From the NCBI RefSeq assembly GCF_000203815.1, contig NW_004457736.1:1054001-1118000 (forward strand): a DNA stretch of 64,000 nucleotides, written 5' to 3'. Below, one piece after another: positions 22,438 through 31,847 of this stretch (its first letter is position 1; the number at the start of each line of letters is the position of its first letter). The notes below the pieces were generated by a model. That model had not been told where the DNA came from. It worked only from the letters and a program-made list of their open reading frames with translations, and ran no database searches. A program made the translations under genes and the position numbers. Source of the stretch: Cavenderia fasciculata. Lineage: Eukaryota; Evosea; Eumycetozoa; Acytosteliales; Cavenderiaceae.

Positions 22438-23030
22438 CTTTTGTTTATTTAAAAAAGATTATAATCTTATTGTTTCACACAATAGAATAAATAAATAAAT
22501 ATTTACCACCATCCACCGTTTCCACCGCTACCACCGTTTCCTCCATTTCCTCCATTTCCACCAGCATCACCTCCATTCCCACAGATACCACCACTACATG
22601 CAACTGAATTGAAAGAATCGTTTGACGACACTCCTCTGGTATATTTATAACCAGAATGGTTGTTGTTGATTTGGTTACTAATGGAAATAGGTGAAAGTTT
22701 TGATAGATTTTCTATTTTTAAAAAAAAATTAGAATAAGAATAGGTTTATAAATTTAACTAAGTATTATTATTAACTTGCTAAATATCATTTTGAAATAGA
22801 CAGAATTAATAATTATTACCAGGGAAAATGGTAATAAAAATAATAATAATTTATCAATAACTTAAATATTAATATTTAGAATCATGAAAAAAAATAGGAT
22901 TAATCCTGATTTGGATTTCAGCATTATCATAATAACTTCACCAAATAGAAACAACCTTCCTTTTTCTTTTAATCTTCCCACCTCGACCATTTATGGAAAT
23001 TAAATGTTTAACTTTTAAAGAATAATTATT
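22438..23030. repeat. Duplicated block, copy 2
   Basis: Partner of 17817-18375 in the same orientation. It includes the second Gly-rich gene copy and its 5' flank, and ends about 170 bases before the start of PNKP copy 2. Confidence 0.85.
22503..22862 (-). pseudogene. Second Gly-rich peptide gene, start codon lost
   Basis: Exon 2 (22503-22711) is open and codes a version of the 17879-18212 peptide with nine extra Gly/Asn/Ser residues before the terminal Trp-Trp. Exon 1 has lost the ATG: where copy 1 reads ATGGATTTATCAATT, this copy reads ATTGATAAATT. The next upstream ATG meets a stop within eight codons. Intron ends are kept. It is probably silent, unless an upstream exon not recognised here supplies a start. 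Confidence 0.65.
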
Positions 23031-23199
23031 CTTTAATTCTTGGACTCTACCAAAAGAATTAAAAATAATATTTAAAATATTGGTTGGCGCCAAATATTTT
23101 TCTGATTGTATTGGAAGTGTTTGTCTTCTCTTCAAGCACAAGCAATTTCCCGTACGGAACTATTTCAGATCTTATTTGAGATATATATATTTCTTCATT

Positions 23200-24240
23200 A
23201 TGTTGTCAATAGTCAAACAATCAAATGCTATTAAAAAGCTGATGAAAGTGGGTGGCATCCAGAATAGAATCAGTGCTCCTGCCCTCAATATTATTATAAA
23301 CATTACACAGTATGTCTTCTTTTACAAGCTAGATCATTGCAATCATATCGTTTACAGTTTACTGACTCTTCTTCTTCTTCTTCTTTTTGGATGATAGAGA
23401 CATGGCTCTAAAGATAGTAGAGGAAGCACATGATTTAATGAAGAAGGAGCAAAAAAAGACACTCACCGCTAGAAATATCCAATACGCTTGCAGAATTGCT
23501 ATAAATGGGCAACTTGGAATGCACTCTATTGTACAAGGGATGTATGCAGTCTCTCAAGAAGAAGAAGAAGATAAACGTATGTATTTCTTTTTGATGAATC
23601 CTATCTTGATCAATTCGCCGTTCAATAGGGTGCACTAACCTATTGGTTTTTATTCATTTTAGGTTTCCAGAAGATATTCAAACCGTCATGGTACAAACGA
23701 CTATTGAATGAGAATGGGTGTACACGAGTCGGTAAGAATGCCCCTCTCTATCTATCTGCAGTTATGGAGTACTTGACAATAGAGATTCTCGAGCTCTCTG
23801 ATCATACTGCAACAAAAGATAAAAAAAAGGTAAACTCATACAACATGCACATCAGGCATATACAAATAAGATGCTCATTGATACATTTATCGAATACATA
23901 AACTTACTAACTTTCATCTATCTATCATTATTGATTTATAAACAGACAATCACTCCAGTCCACATCAAACTTGCTTTATCGTTGGACGAGGAATTATTTG
24001 GTTTGCTTCCAAGTTCAACTGTGATTGCTGGTGTTGGTAACCTGCGTTTTGTTGATCAACCTGTAAATGATTTAAATGAACAAGAAAAACAAGAGGATCA
24101 AAAAGAAGAAGAAGATTATGATGATGAAGAGGAAGATGAAGAGGAGGAGGAAGAGGAGGAAGAAGTACCCACACCAACAACTAGTACTCAAAGACAAGAA
24201 CAAAAATTTTCAACCTCAATCAAAAAATAATAGTAATAAT

Positions 24241-24310
<70 letters not shown>

Positions 24311-25745
24311 GTGGTAATAATAATAATATTTATAATAATAATAATAATAATAATGTTATATTTAAATGTAATGGTCCAACTGAACACCCATTAAAAGTTT
24401 GGTGTCAACAAGAATTTGATGAATGTTATTTTTATTTAGAGGAACCAATCTCTAGATCAAAGATTGCAGCATTTGACATGGACGATACTCTTATCAGAAC
24501 AAAGTCTGGTGCCAAGTTTGCTCAATCACAATCGGACTGGCTTTTCTGGGATGATAAAGTTCCATCAAAGATTGCTGAATACTATAGACTTGGATACCAA
24601 ATTGTAATTGTTACAAATCAAGGTGGTATTGGAATACACGGCAAACACGATCATACCAAATTCTCTCAAGTCAGTGGAAAGATTCAAGACCTATTTAGAA
24701 TTTGGAATATGCCATGTATTGCTATCATGGCATGTGATGTCGATGGTTTGTGGCGTAAACCAAGTAAATTAATGTGGAACTTCCTCGTTGAAGAGTGTAC
24801 AGATGGTTCTGTATCTATCAACAGTAAAGATTGTATATATGTTGGTGATGCTGCTGGAAGGTATGTTAAATAATATTAGTTTAAAGTTTTGAAAAGAAGA
24901 ATAGTGATTACTATATTAGTCATTTATATAAATGTATATTAAATTAACCAACATTATTTAAATAGACCAGACAATTGGAAATCAGGAAAGAAAAAAAATT
25001 TTGCATCATCAGATCTTGGATTCGCACTTTCATCTGGCATTGCATTCAAAACTCCAGAAGAATTCTTTTTAGATGAACCTCCTTTTGTGTTTGATCAGAC
25101 AGTAGGTGCAAATGGAATCATTTCAAGTGACAAGATACCAAAGGTAGCTACAACAGGTGATATTATCCAAGGTGGTGCTAATATCATTCCACCATTTCAA
25201 CGTCAAGAGCTTGTTATTATGGTTGGTCTTCCAGCATCTGGAAAGAGTACATTTACAGAGACTCATTTTGTTCCAGCTGGCTATAGTCGTGTAAATAGAG
25301 ATACTCTAAAGACAAAAGAAGCTTGTTATAAGGCTTGTCAATTTGCATTGGATCAAGGTAAATCAGTTGTAATAGATAATACCAATCCATCAAAAGAAGA
25401 TAGAAAAGTATTCATAGATATGGCTAAAAAATGTATGTTGTTATTTTTTATTTATATCTAATTATATAAACCAACTCCCAAACTAACAAATGAACTACTA
25501 TAGTGGGAATACCAATTAGATGTTTTAGAATGAATACACCACTCGATTTGGCACAACATTTAAATTACTTTAGAGAAAGAAAACAAGGTGTCAAACATGT
25601 TCCAAATATTGGATACAATATGTTTAACAAATATTTACAAGAACCTCAATTGAATGAAGGAATCGATGAAATCAATCATGTCAATTTCATTCTCAATATC
25701 AATCCAAATGATGTCAGTGATTGGAACATTCCAAAACCCAAATAA
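23200..25745 (+). CDS. pnkp: Histone H2B-H2A doublet-PNKP fusion, copy 2 (one frame break)
   Basis: Same six-exon structure as 15270-17796: 23200-23309, 23398-23576, 23663-23829, 23946-24860, 24966-25432 and 25504-25745. The H2B part reads TLTARNIQYACRIAINGQLG and the H2A part reads NAPLYLSAVMEYLTIEILEL and LDEELFGLLPSSTVIAGVG. An acidic tract and a long Asn run lead into PNKP (FDMDDTLI, GLPASGKST). Exon 4 as given has one base too many. The H2A/acidic frame stops at 24230, while the Asn/PNKP frame is +1; skipping one base in or near the A5T4 run at about 24201-24209 restores phases throughout (692 aa). This may be a sequencing error or a true break separating histone from enzyme. Over about 405 PNKP residues I count only six differences from copy 1. 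Confidence 0.8.
24237..24356 (+). repeat. AAT trinucleotide tract coding poly-Asn
   Basis: Near-perfect (AAT)n run, interrupted by GGT and ATT codons, in exon 4 of PNKP copy 2. Copy 1 has only nine Asn codons at the matching place. Confidence 0.9.
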
Positions 25746-25798
25746 TCATCGTAATTACAAACACCATTTGTATTAATGTATAAATTAATTTGTTTTAT

Positions 25799-26548
25799 TT
25801 ATTCAGAAGAGACTAGGTAAACCAGATTTCCTTTAGAATCCAACTTTGTTTTTGGTTGTTCAATTGTTATTTGTGGAACCTTTTTTGTTTTTAGTTTTGT
25901 AAATGTAAATTGTCTAGTTAGTGGTTTTTTAAATATTGCTCCACGGTATCGATATCCATTGTTTGCTAACCAATTGATCATTGTATCTGTGATTTGCTTT
26001 AGACTTTGAATTACTAGTGTTTGGATTTTCAATCCACCAATTTTTTCAAGATCTCTTGTGTAGAACTCTCTGAATTTAATGGTTTTGGTGGTTGATGGAA
26101 TATCGCCAGAAAAATAAAGATGACCCAATATGTTATGACTACAAACCAGTTTGGTAATGTTGGTACCATTCAAATTATAATCATTAATATATGATTTGGA
26201 TGCGTGGAATGTTTGGAGCTTTGGCATTTGTTGTGGTGGTACAATGTTGCTGTTGATAATTCTGTTGGCTAATGTCTTGTCAAGTTGAATATGTTCATCA
26301 CGCCATAATGGTGGAAGTATTAGTTTTACCAGTTGTCTTTTAGTTGTCTTTGCCAGCGCATCCAAGAATACATTTAGATCGAATCGAACTTCATAGCGTT
26401 CTAAATTGAGTGATGTCAAGTTTTTGAAACTTGATATGAATTGAGGTGTATACAACTTTAAAAAAGGTTGTTTATCAAATCCTCTTGTAGAACTATTTGA
26501 TCCACAACGAGCAGTCAATGATTTAATATTCTTGAATATGATAGGCAT
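25799..26548 (-). CDS. C-terminal half of a SAP-LRR-like family protein
   Basis: Open frame of 249 aa from an ATG at 26548. It begins inside the family's conserved region (PIIFKNIKSLTA, also found at 29750 and 30150) and continues through LKLYTPQFISSFKNLTSLNL, LPPLWRDEHIQLDKTLANRI and IPSTTKTIKFREFY to a basic C-terminus. The N-terminal SAP part is absent and foreign inverted sequence lies immediately upstream, so this is the 3' half of a broken gene that happens to keep an ATG. Whether it is expressed is unknown. The function of the family is unknown. Confidence 0.6.
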   Translation of the reverse strand: MPIIFKNIKSLTARCGSNSSTRGFDKQPFLKLYTPQFISSFKNLTSLNLERYEVRFDLNVFLDALAKTTKRQLVKLILPPLWRDEHIQLDKTLANRIINSNIVPPQQMPKLQTFHASKSYINDYNLNGTNITKLVCSHNILGHLYFSGDIPSTTKTIKFREFYTRDLEKIGGLKIQTLVIQSLKQITDTMINWLANNGYRYRGAIFKKPLTRQFTFTKLKTKKVPQITIEQPKTKLDSKGNLVYLVSSE

Positions 26549-26563
26549 TGTCTTGATTTATAA

Positions 26564-27023
26564 ACTTGACAAGACATTTGCCAGCACCATTATCAACAGC
26601 AATATTATACCACCACAACAAATGCCAAACCTCCAAATATTTCATGCAACACTAACACCAACCGATCGTTACACTTTAAATGACACTAATATTAGCAAGT
26701 TGGTGTGTTATCATCCAGATATGGCACCATTATTTGCAGGCAGTATTCCATCAACCACCAAAACCATTAAAATCAGAGATTTCTACTTTACGATCGATGA
26801 AACAATCAATGGGTTGGAAGTCGAAACACTAATCATTCAACGTCCAAACCAAATCACTGATGAAAAGATCAACGCATTCGCAAGACATGGGTATCAATAT
26901 CGTGGAGCAATATTTAAACAATTACCAGACACACGATCATCAACTAGACAATATACATTTACAAAATCAAAAACTGGGGATCCACAAATAACAATTGAAT
27001 TACCAAAAATAGAGTTGGCTTGA
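26564..27023 (+). pseudogene. Inverted C-terminal fragment of a SAP-LRR-like gene
   Basis: Begins at LDKTFASTIINSN, homologous to the sequence at which the fragment 28453-30047 stops. It continues through IPPQQMPNLQIFHA, IPSTTKTIKIRDFYF and GYQYRGAIFKQLP to a stop at 27023. It lies head to head with the fragment at 25799-26548, with about 15 bases between the two homologous parts. It has no proper start. Confidence 0.7.
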
Positions 27024-27758
27024 TCAACCGAAAGTCTACCTATATCCTTTACAATCTCCATCAATAGTACAACCTACATCAATTGTTAAAACAAAAATAA
27101 TTATTAATAATATATTTTTTGATTTTTCATTGAGCTCGTTGGAGATTCGCGCAGTAGAGAGGTTTTCCTTCTTGTTGTTTACTTGCATGGTGTTGAAAGT
27201 CGACTTTAGTTTTTGTTTTTTTAATTTTTTTTAGATTTTTGTTGTCAGTTACCTATTTCCAACTGAATTCAACGGAGGTTGGTAACTCTCCGATAAAAAT
27301 GTATCAAAACTTCTATGTAGTATTTATTATTTAAAAAGAGATACAACAAACTGGATATTTATATAACATTATAGAGTACTTGTCATAGTATATAGATATA
27401 TTTTTTTGGAATGGATTTCTTTAGAAGTAATAATAACAACAGAGGAAATCAAGGTCAATTTCCTGTTTTTTCTGTCAAACTATGGTATCAGAGAGAGTAT
27501 ATTTGATTCACTTCCCTAATTGTTTTAGTTCATACCTCAAAGAAAACAATTGTACAAGTGATTTTCTTTGCACAGGTTGTAAAGTCAAAGATTCACAAAT
27601 TGCAAAGTTGGAGGGTCAGCTGTCAAGTAGAATTCCAATGGATTCAAGAGAAAGAACAACACAATCTAGGGATAATTACAATCCATTAATATTCCTATTT
27701 CAAATATATTCTTCAGATAGTAATAAAAAGCAATGGTTTATTAAAAAAGAGGTAGATC
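27024..27758. other. Spacer with an unclassified open frame
   Basis: A+T-rich. A plus-strand open frame at 27482-27841 has a short C-x(6)-C-x2-C cluster (CTSDFLCTGC) but no recognisable domain, and it overlaps the transposase remnant on the other strand. I do not call it a gene. A possible terminal motif of the nearby transposon could not be found by eye. Confidence 0.4.
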
Positions 27759-28343
27759 TTAGACTAATCTTAATACCTTTTCTTCCAAATTTCTTAAAAA
27801 TAAAACAGCATCTACAAATTTGGAATGCATTGATACAATGAAGAGGTAGGTAATAGAGTGTTGTTTCTTTTTAGTTGAATAAAACTTGGTGTCCCAAATC
27901 ATGTCAGTAGGACAATTGGTCCTAAACTCTACTCCATCTATTGCTCCAACGAATATAGTATTATTGATTAATACAGATTCACTATCTATGAGGTCTTTTT
28001 CCATTCTAATATAATTAAAACTTGATGAAAGGAAGTCCAATACATTTGACCTAACATTTCTGTAAGTTGTTTCTGATATCGAGAAGATAAATTCTCCTAG
28101 TATATCAGTTGTGAATTGACGTATGTGGTATACTCCAATTAATAGTCTTTCAAATGAAGAGAGAAAATGTCTTTCATCTTTGGAGTTATAAAACTTTTTG
28201 TACTTTGGTGCCAACTTAAATATGGTTGTTCTAGAGATACCCATTATCTGTTCAAACTTCTTTGGTTTGATAACATAAATTAGTTTGTATAAGAAATATC
28301 TATGTACTTTATTATAAGAATATGGTGGAGGAAGGTGGATCAA
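27759..28343 (-). mobile_element. Harbinger-type DDE transposase remnant
   Basis: Open fragment of 194 codons. A helix-turn-helix-like segment (KKFEQIMGISRTTIFKLAPK) precedes an early DDE_Tnp_4-like domain: FVGAIDGVEFR with the first catalytic Asp, then FYSTKKKQHSITYLFIVS. The later catalytic Asp/Glu part is missing and the frame opens at a TTG, so it is truncated at both ends. It belongs to the PIF/Harbinger (HARBI1-like) DNA transposons. It sits between the two inverted groups of SAP-LRR-like fragments. Confidence 0.65.
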
Positions 28344-28452
28344 ATGAGTTATTGATTGTTTGATTAAGTTGTTTTTATTTCGAATTATCTTCCGAGTGAG
28401 GACTCACTACTTACAAATATCATTTCTATTTATTTGTTTATAATTTAATCAA

Positions 28453-30047
28453 ATGCAAAACACAACAACAAGAGAACAAAGAGGTTGTTCACAAAAGAAA
28501 GAGAGGTGGTCAATTTTTCAAGTTAACAACAGATTCATTCACATCAACAACATCAACAAGAACACAAAACGAAACATATGATGATGATGAAGACGAAGAT
28601 TATGATGACGATGATGATAATGATAGTTTTAGTTTAGAAAAAGAGAAAAAAAAGAAACTTGCAAATGGTAAATATTTAAATTTAAAGACAAGATAGATGA
28701 CTATCGATAAAGTTATATCTTTAATGGTTTTAAATTCTAACTCTTTCTTCATTTGTTTATTAATTGTAAAGAAGAAGAAGAAGAAGAGGATGGAAAAAGT
28801 AAAAGATACACAGAGAATGAATTGAAAAGTAAACTTCGAAAGGATTTGGTTGTGATTTGCAAAGAATTGGATTTATCATGCCCAACAAGGCAAACAAAGA
28901 ATTTATTGATCAAAAAAGAATAATAGAGACACAAAACAAAAGATTAGAATTCAAACTTAAAATGGTTGACAATAACCCATTGTATGATTACAACAAAGGA
29001 GTACTTGAGTATTCATTGCCGTGGCCAATCATTGGTAGAATACTGGATCTAGTTTGGACTGCAACATCTATTTGTACATGTTACTATCATAGCCAATTTG
29101 TGCAAAAAATGAAAGACGGTATGACTCTTAATCACTTTCGGTACCACGATTGTGGAGCTAGCCAAAGAGACATCTCAATGTGGGAGGTGTACAAAGAATC
29201 AAGAATGCAATGTCCCATGCACTCGTATCACTTTTGGCTCGAAATGAATCCACCACCACCACCACCACCACCAATCAAACCTGTCAAACTTTTGGATAAA
29301 GCCGACAATTTTAAGGTTAAAGAAAAAGATGAAGAAGAAGAAGAAGAGGAAGAGGAAGAGGATTATGATTCGGATGAAAACTATGATAATTCGGAAAATG
29401 ATATGGATAATGCAGATTATGAAACCAAAATGGACCACATATTTTCCACATCGACCGACATTGCCCTAGTCACTATGCGTGACAAGAACAGATGGAGGTA
29501 TCAACTTTTAGGCCTATCCAAAAGAGTGTTCCAATTTTTGTCGTCAAAACATTGTACCAGTCTTCGATTCAAATACAGACCAGCCACCTCTTGGCCACAC
29601 GTCACCAGTCAATATTTTCCAATTAAAACACCAAAGGTCGTCACATTACTTCAAACAATCCACGCACTCCCAACAGACACACCCGTCTTTAGTATGATCG
29701 AGAAGCTCAAACTAGACATTTTTTATCTCAAACCACCTCACAACAAAGCTCTGCCTATTATATTCAAGAATATCAAATCACTGACAGCTTTTTGTAATTC
29801 AAGTACGACAAGAGGCGGTGATAAACTCCCTTTTTTAAAGTTGTATACACCTCAATTCATATTATGTTTCAAAAACTTGACAGCACTCAATTTAGAACAA
29901 TATGAAGATCGATTCGACCTCATTGTATTCTTGGATGCTGGCAAAGACAACTAAAGGACTAGTAAAACTATTACTTCCACCATTATGGCGTGATGAACAT
30001 ATTCAACTTGACAAGACATTAGCCAACAGCATTATCAACAGCAACAA
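28453..30047 (+). pseudogene. Broken N-terminal part of a SAP-LRR-like gene
   Basis: Two-exon layout shared with the gene at 30035-31209: exon 1 about 28453-28667 (KRKRGGQFF, acidic run), exon 2 from 28772. Exon 2 starts with Glu residues and a SAP-like segment (YTENELKSKLRKDLVVICKE), then NNPLYDYNKGVLEYSLPWPI, a poly-Pro insert, an acidic insert and LLGLSKRVFQFLSSKHCTSL. The frame is broken near the start, near 28915 (within the SAP segment) and near 29935, where two bases are missing relative to 25799-26548 and a stop follows at 29954. Homology continues out of frame to about 30047 and then ends abruptly against the inverted neighbour. Confidence 0.75.
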
Positions 30048-31209
30048 TTGAGTGATGTGAGGTTCTTGAAACTTGTTATGAATTGAGGTGTATACAACTT
30101 GGTATAATACTTTGTTTCTCGAATATCTCCCATTTTATCGTTACGACCTGTCAACGATTTGATATTCTTGAATAGAATAGGTAGCGACTTGGTGTGAGGT
30201 GGTATGATATGGAAGCAGTCTAGTTGGAGTTTCTCTACCAAACTAAAAACGGTTGTGTCTGGGGAGGGGAGCGCACAGAGACGGTCACCTTCAGATTGTT
30301 GGAGACGGACGACCTTGGGCGATTTAATTGGAAAGTATGGATTGGTGATGTGTTGCCACGAGGTTGATCCGTTTTCGAATGTAAGACTGGTACAATGTTT
30401 GGATGTTAGGAATTGGTACACTCTCTTGGATAGACCTAAAAGTAGATACCTCCATCTGTTTTTGTCTAGCATGAGAGTCTCACTAAAGTCTAAACTGTTG
30501 AAATGGACCCAATGGTACGAGTGCATTGGACATTCCATTCTTAATTCTTTGTACACCTCCCACATGGACCGAAGTTCTGGAGCGGCCTTTTGATACATTT
30601 CATTCACAAATTGACTACTATAGTAACACGTACAAATAGTTGATTCCGTCCAAACTAGATCCAGTATTCTACCAATGATTGGCCACGGCAATGAATACTC
30701 GAGCAGTCCTTTGTTGTAATCGTACAATGGGTTATTGTCAACCATTTTAAGTTTGAATTCTAATCGCTTGTTTTGTGCATCTATGATTCGTTGGATCAAT
30801 ATATCTTTGGTCAAGCTTGATGATTTTATATCCAATGATTGACAAATCACAACCAAATCCTTTCGAAGTTTACTTTTTAGTTCATTCTCTGTGTATGTGT
30901 ATCCTTCTTCTTCTTCTTTTTTGATAAAAAAATGACTATAGTTAATATCAAACAAAACAAGTAGTAGGTATCAAGTGATATCTTTATTGGGAATAGTTAT
31001 TTACCTTTATCTTTTTGATCATCTACATTGTTGGATGTTTTCTTTTTCTTTATTGTTTCTTTTAAACTATTATTATCATCTTTTGTATTTTGTGTTGTTG
31101 TCAAACCATGATCATCACCACACGCTGGTAGTTGAAATTCGGACGACCCACGTTTCCTTTTGTGATCAACAGTCTCTTTTCCGTCTACCTTTGTATTTGC
31201 GTCTTGCAT
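30035..31209 (-). CDS. Truncated SAP-domain LRR-like protein
   Basis: Two exons, 31005-31209 and 30035-30915 (phase 1, intron 89 bases), giving 361 aa. Exon 1 carries a basic KRKRG motif. Exon 2 has a SAP-like helix pair (YTENELKSKLRKDLVVICQS to ILIQRIIDAQ), a conserved block (YDYNKGLLEYSLPWPIIGRI), LLLGLSKRVYQFLTSKHCTS and PILFKNIKSLTG. The family sequence stops at LTSLN, after which three Cys codons and a stop come from the junction with inverted DNA, so the C-terminal half is missing. SAP domains bind DNA or RNA. The frame is clean and a short protein could be made. Confidence 0.65.
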
Positions 31210-31847
31210 TTGATTAAAATGAATATTAATATTAATATTAATATTAAATACAAAAAGGTTCATAAAAGGACAAATATATGTACTTTCGAATAGTCAAAGA
31301 TCACCAAATTAGATTTACCAAGAAAACATAAAAAAACAAATGAAATACAAGTATAGTGATCGTTACTTGCTACATCAAAAGGATATGAGCATTGGTCGAT
31401 TGATGCGAGGTTCAAATCTTGAATTGATATTTAAACTATGACCAGGGAGCCATTGACCAAAAAGAGATAGGGTTTCTACTTTTATGTTTCTGATAAATAT
31501 TTATATATAAATATACAATCATTGCCAAAGTAAATGAGTGTACTAAGAGTTCACTCTGGGAGGGTATGAATAAAAGTGTTAATTATATTAAAAAATAAAT
31601 AAAAAAAAAATAAAAAAAAGACAGATGGTTTGATGGGTGAAGAATGAAGGTTTGAGGGAAAGACAATTTTCATTATATTATTAAAAAAAAGAAAGAAAGA
31701 AAGTAAAGTAATATAACTTTCTATATCGTACATACTATTATAAATACGAATAGTATAGTTTCACTTGACTCATCATCATTATCATCACATTATTATCATC
31801 AAGTAGAATTTGATCAAGATAGATAGATAAAATATAAACAAAAAAAA
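31210..31847. other. Intergenic region, divergent promoters
   Basis: Lies between the start of the SAP gene (minus) and the start of the RRM gene (plus). It is A+T rich with a purine run near 31685-31705. No RNA gene recognised. Confidence 0.5.

Noticed and set aside
27482-27841. 119-aa plus-strand open frame with a CxxC-like cluster
   Set aside because: Overlaps the transposase remnant on the opposite strand, starts in an A+T-rich spacer and has no recognisable domain.
31370-31450. Possible tRNA-like GGTTCAAATC motif
   Set aside because: The flanking bases do not form a T-arm stem and no acceptor or anticodon arm can be drawn.
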